Below are positions 17,780 to 26,455 of a stretch of 64,000 bases of DNA, one piece after another; position 1 is the first letter of the stretch; every line of letters begins with the position of its first letter. Under the pieces are notes generated by a model. The model saw nothing but the letters and a program-made list of their open reading frames with translations. It was not told the DNA's origin and made no database searches. The position numbers were made by a program, and so were the translations under genes. Source of the stretch: Bacteroidota bacterium (GTDB lineage: Bacteria; Bacteroidota; Bacteroidia; Flavobacteriales; Weeksellaceae); contig JAEWOS010000016.1 in assembly GCA_023460855.1 (NCBI GenBank), positions 1 through 64,000 of the forward strand, read 5' to 3'.

Positions 17780-18694
17780 ATGCCAAAGAAAGTTCTTGTT
17801 ACTTACTACTCGCAGACCGGTCAGCTCGAAGAAATCATGCACAATGTTGCGCATGAACTGGAGCAGCAGAACGGTGATTTCGAGGTAACATATTATGAAA
17901 TTAAGTTAAAGGAGGATTTTCCTTTTCCATGGCCAACCGATGTTTTTTATGACACGTTTCCGGAGAGCTATCTTCAGATTCCACGGGAGATTGAGCGTCC
18001 TTCAGATGAAATCCTGAATAATAAATACGATCTGGTTTTGTTCGGATATCAGGTTTGGTATCTTACGCCGTCCATTCCGGTTATTTCATTTCTTAAAAGC
18101 GAGTATGCAGAAAAACTGCTGGGGAACACGCCCGTTGTTACCGTTTCCGGAAGCAGAAATATGTGGATGCTTTCACAGGAAAAACTGAAAGTGCATCTGC
18201 AAAGACTTAAAGCGGAACTCGTGGGAAATATCGCACTGGTTGACAGGCATAACAATTACACCAGCGTCATCACCATTCTGAACTGGCTCGGAACCGGAAA
18301 AAAGGAACAGCCAAAACCATTACCTGCAGCGGGAATTTCTCAGAAAGAGATCAATGAAGCGGGAAAATACGGGAAAATCATCCGTAAATATGCCGAAAGC
18401 GAAAGTTTCGACGGAATGCAGCAGGAACTGGTGAAAAACGGAGCTGTAGAAGTAAGGCCTTTCCTGGTGAAAGTGGAAAAAGTAGGGAATAAACTCTTCA
18501 CATTTTTCTCCGGAAAAGTGAAGAACAATCCGGGATCAAGGAAATTCTGGGTGAAGATGTTTAAATTTTATCTGATGGTCGCGATCTGGATTATTTCACC
18601 GATCGTGCTGTTTTTTTACAACATCACAACGCCGCTGTTCTGGTTTAAAAGGAAAAAGCTGATTAAATACTATCAGGGAATAGAATCAGTTTAA
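17780..18694 (+). CDS. darA: Dialkylresorcinol biosynthesis enzyme, DarA-like
   Basis: Protein of 304 aa starting KVLVTYYSQTGQLEEI, a flavodoxin-like phosphate-binding loop, with a C-terminal hydrophobic segment (FYLMVAIWIISPIVLFFY, about 270-290). This profile fits the family annotated as dialkylresorcinol condensing enzyme (DarA) in flexirubin producers, which acts with the DarB ketosynthase to make the dialkylresorcinol half of flexirubin. Immediate linkage to darB (31 bases downstream) supports this. The flavodoxin-like loop would also suit the FMN-dependent aromatase called DarC in other dialkylresorcinol systems, so the exact catalytic step is not certain. Confidence 0.75.
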   Translation: MPKKVLVTYYSQTGQLEEIMHNVAHELEQQNGDFEVTYYEIKLKEDFPFPWPTDVFYDTFPESYLQIPREIERPSDEILNNKYDLVLFGYQVWYLTPSIPVISFLKSEYAEKLLGNTPVVTVSGSRNMWMLSQEKLKVHLQRLKAELVGNIALVDRHNNYTSVITILNWLGTGKKEQPKPLPAAGISQKEINEAGKYGKIIRKYAESESFDGMQQELVKNGAVEVRPFLVKVEKVGNKLFTFFSGKVKNNPGSRKFWVKMFKFYLMVAIWIISPIVLFFYNITTPLFWFKRKKLIKYYQGIESV

Positions 18695-18725
18695 ATAAAG
18701 AGAATAACAACCACCATATATTATA

Positions 18726-19865
18726 ATGAACGAAGTTTATATAACAAGAGCTGCTAAATATTTGCCGGGAAATCCCGTTCCGAACGAGGAAATGGAAGAT
18801 TACCTGGGCTACGTAAATAATGCGCCGTCCAAAGCAAGAGCACTGATTCTGCGCAACAACGGTATCAAAACCAGATACTACGCGCTGGACAAAAATAATC
18901 AGCCGACGGAAACCAACGCCGATATCACTGCTAAAGCGGTTGAAAAACTGTTTGATGAAGATTTTACAAAGAATGACATCGAAGTTTTATCGTGCGGAAC
19001 AACTTCTGCCGACCAGATTCAGCCTTCGCATGCATCGATGGTTCACGGCGTGTTAAAGCCGGACCATTCCTACGAAATCAATACTTCCATGGGACTGTGT
19101 AATTCCGGGATGAATGCGCTTCAGTACGGTTTTATGAGTGTGAAATCAGGAAACTCGAACAACGCGGTTTGCGTAGGTTCCGAAAGATTTTCTGCATGGA
19201 TGACCGCAGATAAATTCAACCATGAAGCGGAAAACCTCATTCAGCTGGAAGAAAAACCAATCATCGCTTTCAAAAGAGAATTTTTGAGATGGATGCTTTC
19301 CGATGGTGCAGGTGCATTTTTGCTGGAAAACAAACAGCGTGAAGGACAGGTAAACCTTCGTATTGAATTTATTGATTTCTATTCCTACGCGCACGAACTG
19401 GAAGCATGCATGTACGCAGGCTGTGAAAAACAGGAAGACGGAAGCCTGAAATCCTGGGCAGATTATCAGTCAGACGAATGGCTGAAGGAGTCGATTTTTG
19501 CACTGAAGCAGGACACAAAGCTGCTCGGCGAAAATATTCTGAAAAAAGGAGCTCAGGCGTTGCGTGCCTCTTTCGACAAGCACAACCTGAATCCGGATGA
19601 TATGGATTATGTTCTGGCGCACATTTCTTCAAACTTTTTTAAAGAAGGACTGAAAGAAGAATTTGCAGCGCTCGGAATGGACTTCCCAACAGAAAAATGG
19701 TTTTACAACCTTTCGGAAGTCGGAAATATCGGTTCCGGTTCTATCTATATTGCTCTGGAAGAACTAATGGCTTCAGGAAGACTGAAAAAAGACGAAAAAG
19801 TGCTGCTCTGTATTCCGGAAAGCGGACGTTTTGCTTATTCCTGCGCACTGTTGACAGTGATGTAA
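18726..19865 (+). CDS. darB: Ketoacyl-ACP synthase III-type condensing enzyme, DarB-like
   Basis: KAS III fold enzyme (379 aa) with Cys125 in NTSMGLCNSGMNA, His in LAHISSNFFKE and Asn in EVGNIGSGS, the complete Cys-His-Asn triad. By family and position after darA it condenses a beta-ketoacyl thioester with an unsaturated acyl thioester on the way to the dialkylresorcinol ring. It is longer than housekeeping FabH (about 320 aa). The next gene begins three bases after its stop, so translation is probably coupled. Confidence 0.88.
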   Translation: MNEVYITRAAKYLPGNPVPNEEMEDYLGYVNNAPSKARALILRNNGIKTRYYALDKNNQPTETNADITAKAVEKLFDEDFTKNDIEVLSCGTTSADQIQPSHASMVHGVLKPDHSYEINTSMGLCNSGMNALQYGFMSVKSGNSNNAVCVGSERFSAWMTADKFNHEAENLIQLEEKPIIAFKREFLRWMLSDGAGAFLLENKQREGQVNLRIEFIDFYSYAHELEACMYAGCEKQEDGSLKSWADYQSDEWLKESIFALKQDTKLLGENILKKGAQALRASFDKHNLNPDDMDYVLAHISSNFFKEGLKEEFAALGMDFPTEKWFYNLSEVGNIGSGSIYIALEELMASGRLKKDEKVLLCIPESGRFAYSCALLTVM

Positions 19866-19868
19866 GAA

Positions 19869-20294
19869 ATGAAACTTCCGATTTCAGACCCGCAGATTAT
19901 TGCCGGCATTATTCCGCAGAAGAAACCATTTGTAATGGTTGATGCGCTGCATGCGTTTGACGAAAGCTCTTTGCAGTCATCTTTTACCGTTCCCGAAGAA
20001 CATATTTTCGTAGAAAACGGTGAATTTCAGGCTTCAGGAGTGGTGGAACATCAGGCACAAAGCGTCGCTCTTCATACGGGTTATGGATTTTTTCTCAGAA
20101 ACGAGGAAGCTCCTGTTGGCTATATTGGCGCCATAAAATTTTTCGAAATTTCGAAACTGCCAAAAGCCGGAGAAACACTGGTAACAGATATCAAAATTCT
20201 CAGTGAAATGATGGGTGTTACGCTTGTTCAGATTTCTACACAGCTAAATGGTGAAGTTATTGCATCTTCAGAAATGAAAACCGTTTTAAAATAA
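19869..20294 (+). CDS. Hotdog-fold 3-hydroxyacyl-ACP dehydratase-like protein (first copy)
   Basis: FabZ/FabA-like hotdog protein (141 aa). IIPQKKPFVMVDAL corresponds to the P(H)RxPFLxVD block of FabZ, with Gln-Lys replacing the usual His-Arg, and VVEHQAQSVALHTGY to the central helix, where the position usually held by Glu is a conserved EHQAQ. Replacement of the usual catalytic His in the first block suggests this subunit is partnered with the second hotdog protein or has another role. It probably handles polyene or dialkylresorcinol acyl chains on a carrier protein. Confidence 0.75.
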   Translation: MKLPISDPQIIAGIIPQKKPFVMVDALHAFDESSLQSSFTVPEEHIFVENGEFQASGVVEHQAQSVALHTGYGFFLRNEEAPVGYIGAIKFFEISKLPKAGETLVTDIKILSEMMGVTLVQISTQLNGEVIASSEMKTVLK

Positions 20295-20302
20295 GGCGGA
20301 AC

Positions 20303-20746
20303 GTGGAAACCAAGAAAAATATTAACGTCCGGAATTACCTTCCCCACCGTGAGCCGATGCTGATGGTGGATAAAGTGGTGGAAATCTGTCGTGAGAAGGT
20401 AGTTACGAGCTTTCAAATAACAGGAGAAAATATTTTCCTGGACAACGGCTATTTCTGCGAAGCTGGTATGGTAGAAAATATGGCACAGACCTGTTCTACG
20501 ATTACCGGTCAGGATTTACGCGAGCAGATCGGTCATCATGATGATCCGGGATCTCAGGTAATCGGTTTTATCACCAATATTAAGAAGGTGAAGATTTACA
20601 GTTTGCCGAAAGGCGGTGAAGAAATAACTTCCGTGGCAGAACTGCAGTCGCAGTTTGGAGAAATCTGTAATGTACACTGCAGCGTGTTCCGTGATGAAGT
20701 GATTCTCGCAGAATCCGACATAAGCCTTTTTATTAAAGCACTTTAA
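20303..20746 (+). CDS. Hotdog-fold 3-hydroxyacyl-ACP dehydratase (second copy)
   Basis: Hotdog protein (147 aa) with the intact FabZ-like block YLPHREPMLMVDKV (catalytic His) and MVENMAQTCSTITGQ (acidic residue in the central helix). It starts at GTG (20303), eight bases after the preceding hotdog stop. Together the two make a tandem dehydratase pair, as is usual in aryl-polyene/flexirubin loci, where repeated dehydration builds the conjugated chain. Pairing as a heterodimer is inferred from adjacency and from the altered active site of the first copy. Confidence 0.8.
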   Translation: METKKNINVRNYLPHREPMLMVDKVVEICREKVVTSFQITGENIFLDNGYFCEAGMVENMAQTCSTITGQDLREQIGHHDDPGSQVIGFITNIKKVKIYSLPKGGEEITSVAELQSQFGEICNVHCSVFRDEVILAESDISLFIKAL

Positions 20747-20757
20747 ATTTTTTAGAA

Positions 20758-21162
20758 ATGAAAAAATCTGAAGTACCACAGGAAGACAGCGTACTGAAGT
20801 CCGTAAACATGACGGAAATTTATTACGTAACCGATGAAGACGGAAATTATACCACTGCAAACAGCAGCGGCTGGGAAGCAAAAGCACTTGCACTTGACGA
20901 AAGCATGGAGCTTATTAATGAACGCGTAAGGCAGGCGAAGCAGGATGTTGCCAAAGGAAAAGCGAGCCCGATTGTTTATTTTATGGAAGTAAACAAAATG
21001 GATTTCGGGATTTTAGCCGGATTTGTCGGAATGTGGACGTATTTTGTGAAGCAGCACGCAAAACCAAAGAATTTCCGCAAACTCAGCGACAAGAAACTAC
21101 AGAAATATGCCGATGCTTTCGATATCACGATAGAAGAATTAAAGAATTTTGACGGAAAATAA
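20758..21162 (+). CDS. Conserved small protein of the flexirubin-type locus
   Basis: Soluble or loosely membrane-associated protein of 134 aa with no motif I can name. The middle contains a short hydrophobic stretch (MDFGILAGFVGMWTYFVK, about 80-97) and the C-terminus is Lys-rich and helical. Its stop codon directly abuts the ATG of the BtrH-like gene (21160-21162 then 21163), so the two are probably co-translated and functionally linked. I cannot assign a reaction. Confidence 0.7.
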   Translation: MKKSEVPQEDSVLKSVNMTEIYYVTDEDGNYTTANSSGWEAKALALDESMELINERVRQAKQDVAKGKASPIVYFMEVNKMDFGILAGFVGMWTYFVKQHAKPKNFRKLSDKKLQKYADAFDITIEELKNFDGK

Positions 21163-22173
21163 ATGAGCGAAGAACTACAACTGGATTTTACACACCATCA
21201 GTCAGCACACTGCGAAAATGGTGTAGCGTCCAACCTTCTGAAAGACAGAGGGCTCAACCTTTCCGAACCGATGATTTTCGGGATCGGATCGGGATTGTTT
21301 TTCGTATATCTGCCGTTTCTGAAAGTGAATTTTGCTCCGGGCTTTAGCTACAGACCTATGCCCGGATCTATTTTCAGCAAAGCAGCCAAAAGACTCGGCA
21401 TCAAAATCAAAAGAGAAAAATTCAGCGATCCGAAAAAAGCGCAGCGCGCCCTGGAAGCGAACCTGAAAAAAAATATTCCGACCGGTTTACAGGTCGGCGT
21501 TTTTCACCTGACTTACTTTCCGGAAGAGTATAAATTCCATTTCAATGCGCACAATCTGGTGGTGTACGGAAAAAAAGACGACACCTTCCTGATCAGCGAT
21601 CCCGTAATGGATTACACTACGACACTTACCGAAAAAGAACTGGAAAGAGTACGTTACGCGAAAGGTGCAATGGCTCCAAAAGGACACATGTATTACCCGG
21701 TGGAAATTCCTGATAAAATTGATCTGGAAGGCGCAATAATTAAAGGAATTAAGGAAACCTGCAAAAGAATGCTTGCTCCTGTTCCATTAATCGGCGTGAA
21801 AGCAATTCGCTGGGTAGCGCGAAGCATTCCGAAATGGGCGGAGAAAAAAGGCGCAAAAACCACAAATCATTATCTCGGGCAGCTGATCCGAATGCAGGAA
21901 GAAATTGGAACCGGCGGTGGTGGTTTTCGTTATATTTATGGAGCATTTCTTCACGAAGCATCCGAAATTCTGAAAAAACCCGAACTGAAAGAACTCGCTA
22001 AAGAAATTACAGAAATCGGTGATCAGTGGCGCGATTTTGCGGTAGACATTGCCCGTGTTTACAAAAACAGGAACAGCAAAAGCGACGTGTACAACCACCT
22101 GTCGCAATCTATGTTGCAGATTGCGGATAGAGAAGAAGCGTTTTTTAAGAAATTGCAGAAGGCGATTGAGTAA
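21163..22173 (+). CDS. BtrH-like acyltransferase/peptidase-fold protein
   Basis: Protein of 336 aa whose first 200 residues match the BtrH N-terminal pattern: QSAHCENG with Cys17, GIGSGLFFVY, HFNAHNLVVYG with a candidate catalytic His, and LISDPVMDY with an Asp. BtrH moves an acyl group from an acyl carrier protein to an amine or hydroxyl in butirosin synthesis. In this locus a similar ACP-to-acceptor transfer, for example ester formation in flexirubin, is plausible but inferred. The C-terminal half is helical, with a Gly-rich turn (GTGGGGFRYIYG). Confidence 0.75.
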   Translation: MSEELQLDFTHHQSAHCENGVASNLLKDRGLNLSEPMIFGIGSGLFFVYLPFLKVNFAPGFSYRPMPGSIFSKAAKRLGIKIKREKFSDPKKAQRALEANLKKNIPTGLQVGVFHLTYFPEEYKFHFNAHNLVVYGKKDDTFLISDPVMDYTTTLTEKELERVRYAKGAMAPKGHMYYPVEIPDKIDLEGAIIKGIKETCKRMLAPVPLIGVKAIRWVARSIPKWAEKKGAKTTNHYLGQLIRMQEEIGTGGGGFRYIYGAFLHEASEILKKPELKELAKEITEIGDQWRDFAVDIARVYKNRNSKSDVYNHLSQSMLQIADREEAFFKKLQKAIE

Positions 22174-22213
22174 ATATCAATTACTTGTAAAAGAATTAGG
22201 CATTGTAATTTTT

Positions 22214-22221
22214 TAAATTTG
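22214..22221 (+). promoter_or_regulatory. Possible internal -7 promoter box before the ABC transporter
   Basis: TAAATTTG matches TAnnTTTG, 20 bases before the TTG start at 22241, in the largest gap (67 bases) of the locus. No TTTG is found at the right -33 distance. Confidence 0.4.
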
Positions 22222-22240
22222 CCAGAACAAAAAAGGAAAC

Positions 22241-22996
22241 TTGGACCACAGTATCATTCAAATAAAAAACCTCTTCAAGAAATACAAAAATGCAGAATAT
22301 TTTTCTGTAAATGATATTTCTCTGAAAGTTCCGTCCAATGAAATTTACGGGATTCTCGGACCGAACGGTGCCGGAAAAACCACGCTGATTTCGATGCTTT
22401 GCGGTTTAATCATACCGAATTCCGGGACTTTTACGATTGACGGCCTTTCGCCAAAAACAAACCTCACCGGAATCCAAAAAATTATTGGTATTGTTCCGCA
22501 GGAATATGCCCTTTATCCGAAACTTACTGCGCGCGAAAACCTGATTTTTTTCGCTTCACTTTACGGATTGAAAGGTGCGGATATGCAAAAAAAAATAAAC
22601 GCTTCCCTGGAGAGACTCGGCCTGCTGGAATTTGCGGACCGCAAAGTGGAACATTTCTCCGGCGGAATGAAACGGCGTGTCAATCTGATTGCGGGAATTC
22701 TGCATCAGCCAAAAGTGCTGTTTCTCGATGAACCGACGGTCGGCGTTGATGTACAGTCGAAAAACGTGATCATCGAATTTCTGAAGGAAATAAATGCAGA
22801 CGGCACCACCATTATTTATACTTCTCACCATCTTTCCGAAGCGCAGGAATTCTGCACGATGATTGCGATTATGGATAACGGAAAAATCCACGCAGTCGGA
22901 AGTCCGCAGCAACTAATCAGTGACACACCCGATGCAAAAAATCTGGAAGACGTGTTTATTGCTTTAACCGGTAAAGGACTTCGCGATGCTGTATAA
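22241..22996 (+). CDS. ABC transporter ATP-binding protein
   Basis: ATPase subunit (251 aa) of an ABC-2 type exporter: Walker A GPNGAGKT, Q-loop PQEYALYP, signature FSGGMKRR, Walker B VLFLDEPT and the switch His in SHHLSE. The start is a TTG at 22241 preceded by AAAAAGGAAAC, one of the better ribosome-binding sites in this AT-rich sequence. The gene overlaps the permease gene by 11 bases. In this context it most likely exports the pigment/lipid or a precursor. Confidence 0.9.
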   Translation: MDHSIIQIKNLFKKYKNAEYFSVNDISLKVPSNEIYGILGPNGAGKTTLISMLCGLIIPNSGTFTIDGLSPKTNLTGIQKIIGIVPQEYALYPKLTARENLIFFASLYGLKGADMQKKINASLERLGLLEFADRKVEHFSGGMKRRVNLIAGILHQPKVLFLDEPTVGVDVQSKNVIIEFLKEINADGTTIIYTSHHLSEAQEFCTMIAIMDNGKIHAVGSPQQLISDTPDAKNLEDVFIALTGKGLRDAV

Positions 22997-24272
22997 ACTC
23001 TGGAGCGCGATCTGGAAGGAAATTCTGCTGCTGAAGCGCGATCTCGGCGGACTGATCATTCTATTCATCATGCCTTTGGTGCTGATTATCACGGTAACGC
23101 TGATTCAGGACAGTACTTTCAAAAATTACGAAGAAGTACAGGTTCCGGTGCTTTTTGTCGATAACGATAAAGGCGATGTTTCGGAGCTGATTGTAGAAAA
23201 CATCAAGAAGCAGAAATCTTTAGAATTGATTTCCGCAGATTACAACGAAGAAACTGCAAAAGCGGCGGTTTTTGGCGGCGAATATCAAATGGCAATCGTG
23301 CTTCCGAAAGACCTTTCGAATGATCTCAATGCAAGTATCAGCCAGAAAGTGGAAACCATTCTGGGTTCGCTTGGTTACAGTGAAGGAATGCCCGGATCGG
23401 AAGAAGATTCTGCGGTTGCCGAACCGGTGGTAAAGACGAAAGAAATTCACTTTTATTTCGACCCGGCAACGAATAATTATTTCAAGAATGATGTTCAGAA
23501 CACCATCGACAAACTCATTGTGGACATCGAAAACCAGAAAATCTACAAAGCATTTCAGGATCAGCTCGGCGCCGATGTCGCCATGAAAACGGACGAAAAC
23601 CTGATTACCTATAAAGAAATCTTGCCCGTAAAAGGAAAAAAAGATTTGAAGCCGAATTCCGTTCAGCACAATGTTCCGGCGTGGGCTTTGGTTGCTATGT
23701 TCTTGATTGTCATTCCTTTATCTGTAAACATAGTAAAAGAAAAAAATCAGGGAACCGTGATGCGCGTGCTGTCAAGTCCGACACCGTATCTGATTCATGT
23801 GCTCGGAAAAACATTTACTTACCTCATCATCTGTATCATACAGTTTCTGATGATGCTCGCCGTTGGAATTTATCTGTTTCCGTATTTTGGTTTGCCAAGC
23901 CTCGATATTTCAGGGCAGTTGTTTAAACTGATTATTGTCTCTGTTTTTTCCGGACTGGCTGCGATCGGTTTTGGAATTTTAATCGGAACTATTGCGGAAA
24001 CTCAGGAACAGGGCGCACCTTTCGGAGCAACTGCAGTTATTGTTCTTGCAGCTTTGGGCGGTGTTTTTGTACCGGTTTTTCTGATGCCGGAAATTATGCA
24101 GACCATTGCGCAGTTTTCACCGATGAACTGGGGATTGCAGTCCTATCAGAATATTATTCTCCGCCAGGCAGATTTGCTTTCGGTAACTCCGCAACTGGCT
24201 CTTTTGCTTTTGTTTTATGTTTTAACCGTTGCAGCAGCATTGATTTATGAAAAAAAACAACATTCCTACTGA
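22986..24272 (+). CDS. ABC-2 type transporter permease
   Basis: Permease (428 aa) with an N-terminal membrane helix (GGLIILFIMPLVLIITVTL, about 19-37), a periplasmic domain of about 190 residues, and five helices in the C-terminal half (from WALVAMFLIVIPL on). This is the YhgE/NatB-like ABC-2 membrane layout. The conserved block VKEKNQGTVMRVLSSP precedes the second half. It overlaps the ATPase gene upstream by 11 bases and the thioesterase gene downstream by 26, so all three should be translated together. Confidence 0.9.
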   Translation: MLYKLWSAIWKEILLLKRDLGGLIILFIMPLVLIITVTLIQDSTFKNYEEVQVPVLFVDNDKGDVSELIVENIKKQKSLELISADYNEETAKAAVFGGEYQMAIVLPKDLSNDLNASISQKVETILGSLGYSEGMPGSEEDSAVAEPVVKTKEIHFYFDPATNNYFKNDVQNTIDKLIVDIENQKIYKAFQDQLGADVAMKTDENLITYKEILPVKGKKDLKPNSVQHNVPAWALVAMFLIVIPLSVNIVKEKNQGTVMRVLSSPTPYLIHVLGKTFTYLIICIIQFLMMLAVGIYLFPYFGLPSLDISGQLFKLIIVSVFSGLAAIGFGILIGTIAETQEQGAPFGATAVIVLAALGGVFVPVFLMPEIMQTIAQFSPMNWGLQSYQNIILRQADLLSVTPQLALLLLFYVLTVAAALIYEKKQHSY

Positions 24273-24684
24273 CGGAAAAATCCGCAATATCCATCACGGA
24301 ATTGTGCGCTTCAACGAATGCGATCCGTTGGGAATTGTGTGGCACGGTCATTACATCGTATATTTTGAAGACGGACGGGAAGCTTTCGGAAGAGAACACG
24401 GCATCACGTATCTCGATGTTCAGCGCAACGGATTTGCAACGCCGATTGTAAAAACGTCGACCGAGCATTTGCTTCCATTAAAATACGGAGAGACTTTCCG
24501 CGTAGAAACAGAATATGTGAACAGCAACAGCGCAAAACTGATTTTCAATTACAGAATTTTCAACGGGGAAAACCAACTCGTCTGCACCGGTGAAACCGTA
24601 CAGGTTTTTATCGATGAGAACGGAAGTCTGCGACTTTATAATCCTGATTTTTTCCAGGAATGGAAAGACAAAATGGGTCTTTAG
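24247..24684 (+). CDS. Hotdog acyl-thioesterase (4HBT family)
   Basis: Acyl-CoA/ACP thioesterase of the 4-hydroxybenzoyl-CoA thioesterase type (145 aa). The active-site block VRFNECDPLGIVWHGHYIVY contains the family Asp, and FEDGREAFGREHG is the following helix. The long overlap with the permease gene fits tight coupling. A role in releasing or editing acyl chains during pigment synthesis is inferred. Homologous single-domain thioesterases are regular members of aryl-polyene and flexirubin loci. Confidence 0.87.
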   Translation: MKKNNIPTDGKIRNIHHGIVRFNECDPLGIVWHGHYIVYFEDGREAFGREHGITYLDVQRNGFATPIVKTSTEHLLPLKYGETFRVETEYVNSNSAKLIFNYRIFNGENQLVCTGETVQVFIDENGSLRLYNPDFFQEWKDKMGL

Positions 24685-24687
24685 AAA

Positions 24688-25821
24688 ATGTCAGAAATAA
24701 ACACATACATCCATTCTTATAACTGTGTTACACCGCTTGGTTTCACCGTAGAAGAAAACTGGGAAAACCTGAAAGCAGGAAATTCCGGTATTAAAAAACA
24801 CCATCTTACTGAAAATGGTGACGGGATTTTTCTCTCAAGGATTGACGACGGACTTCTGGAACAAGCGTTTCAGGAAAAAATCGGCAAGCAAGATTTCACG
24901 CGCCTGGAAAAAATGCTGTTATTGAGTATTTTGCCGGTAATCGCACAAAATCCTGTCGGTGAAAATTCGGTATTGATTCTGTCGACGACCAAAGGAAACG
25001 TTGCAGATCTTCAAAACTGTGACACTCCGCCGCAAAGTTCCTATCTGCAAAGCACGGCCAAAAAAATTTCTGAATTTATCGGTTTGAAAAGCAGTCCGAT
25101 TGTAATTTCAAATGCGTGTGTTTCCGGAGTAATGTCTATTTCAGTGGCAAAGAATATGATTCAGGCCGGAATGTATGATCACGCGTATGTTATTGCAGCA
25201 GATGAGGTTTCAGAATTTGTAGTTTCCGGTTTTAATTCATTTCAGGCGATGAGTTCAGAACCCTGCAAACCGTATGATGAAAAGCGTGACGGAATTACGC
25301 TCGGCGAAGCTGCAGCCGCAGTTTTTGTAAGTTCAAACGAGGGAAAAAGTGCTTCGTTTAAAATATTAGGTGAAAGTGCGATAAATGATGCCAACCATAT
25401 TTCCGGACCGTCCAGAACCGGAGAAGGATTGTACAGAAGTATTCAAAATGCGATGACGGAAGCGGAAATTTCTGCAGACCAAATCGATTTTTTATCTGCA
25501 CACGGAACAGCTACCGTTTACAACGATGAAATGGAAAGCATTGCGTTTACGAGAGCAGATCTGCAGCAAATTCCCATGAATTCCTTGAAAGGTTTTTACG
25601 GACATACTTTAGGCGCTGCAGGCTTACTGGAAACCATTGTAGCGATGGAAAGTGCCAAAAACAATTTGCTGATTCCGTCAGCAAATCTGGAAAACCCCGG
25701 CGTCTCGCATAACATTAACATTATTCGAAGCAATACGTCCAAAGAAATTAATACCGTTCTGAAAACCGCATCAGGATTCGGTGGCTGTAACGCCGCACTT
25801 ATTCTGCAAAAAATGTCGTAA
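24688..25821 (+). CDS. Beta-ketoacyl-ACP synthase II-type enzyme
   Basis: KAS I/II-type condensing enzyme (377 aa) with the full Cys-His-His triad: Cys144 in SNACVSG, His272 in [14 protein letters not shown] and His306 in [10 protein letters not shown]. It is the chain-elongating partner expected in a polyene pathway and is followed by a shorter ketosynthase-like protein, the usual arrangement for a ketosynthase and chain-length-factor pair. At 377 aa it is shorter than FabF (about 410). It starts three bases after the thioesterase stop. Confidence 0.9.
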   Translation: MSEINTYIHSYNCVTPLGFTVEENWENLKAGNSGIKKHHLTENGDGIFLSRIDDGLLEQAFQEKIGKQDFTRLEKMLLLSILPVIAQNPVGENSVLILSTTKGNVADLQNCDTPPQSSYLQSTAKKISEFIGLKSSPIVISNACVSGVMSISVAKNMIQAGMYDHAYVIAADEVSEFVVSGFNSFQAMSSEPCKPYDEKRDGITLGEAAAAVFVSSNEGKSASFKILGESAINDANHISGPSRTGEGLYRSIQNAMTEAEISADQIDFLSAHGTATVYNDEMESIAFTRADLQQIPMNSLKGFYGHTLGAAGLLETIVAMESAKNNLLIPSANLENPGVSHNINIIRSNTSKEINTVLKTASGFGGCNAALILQKMS

Positions 25822-25828
25822 AAATATC

Positions 25829-26368
25829 ATGCAAACTATCAGCGAATGCCAAATTGAAGCGGGAACGATAATTCAGGACGGAAAAGTAATTTTTTCGCTT
25901 GCGAAATCTTCATTTGCAGATTTCGCGAAAGCTGCATATCAGCATTTTAACCTAAGCTATCCGAAATTCCACAAAATGGACGCGCTGAGCAAACTTGCAT
26001 TTCTCGCTGCGGAAGTTCTGCTTCACGGCAATAGTGATAAAAATACGGCGCTGGTTTTTGCGAACAGATCGTCGAGTCTGGATACTGATCTGAAATATCA
26101 GGAAAGCATCAACGATTCTGAAAATTATTTCCCGAGCCCTGCCGTTTTCGTTTATACACTGCCGAATATCTGCGTTGGGGAAATCAGCATCAGACATCAG
26201 CTGCTTACAGAAAATGCCTTCTTCGTGCTGGATGATCATGATGAACAATTTCTGAATTCCTATGCCAAGCAGATTTTAAAATCAGGAAAAGCAACACAGG
26301 TACTGTGTGCGTGGACCGAACTTTTCGGCGAGAATTACGTAGCCAAAGCAGCGCTGTTAAAAAGCTGA
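25829..26368 (+). CDS. Short ketosynthase-like protein without catalytic residues
   Basis: Protein of 179 aa from the ATG at 25829, eight bases after the ketosynthase stop; an upstream in-frame ATG at 25781 would overlap the ketosynthase by 41 bases. Segments such as [31 protein letters not shown] and [18 protein letters not shown] follow the N-terminal half of KAS enzymes up to the point where the active-site Cys would lie. Here that position is ICVGE, with the Cys not in the usual context, and the C-terminal His motifs are absent. It is probably a non-catalytic partner of the preceding ketosynthase. Last gene of the locus. Confidence 0.68.
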   Translation: MQTISECQIEAGTIIQDGKVIFSLAKSSFADFAKAAYQHFNLSYPKFHKMDALSKLAFLAAEVLLHGNSDKNTALVFANRSSSLDTDLKYQESINDSENYFPSPAVFVYTLPNICVGEISIRHQLLTENAFFVLDDHDEQFLNSYAKQILKSGKATQVLCAWTELFGENYVAKAALLKS

Positions 26369-26426
26369 GGCATAAAATTGCAGGTTTCCTGTCGTTTCGA
26401 ATTTTAATTCTGTTGCAGATTAGTTT

Positions 26427-26434
26427 TATCTTTG
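26427..26434 (+). promoter_or_regulatory. -7 promoter box for the 2OG oxygenase gene
   Basis: TATCTTTG matches TAnnTTTG, 21 bases before the ATG at 26456. It marks a separate transcription start after the flexirubin-type locus. Confidence 0.5.
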
Positions 26435-26455
26435 CATCACTTATTAATTTTTATA

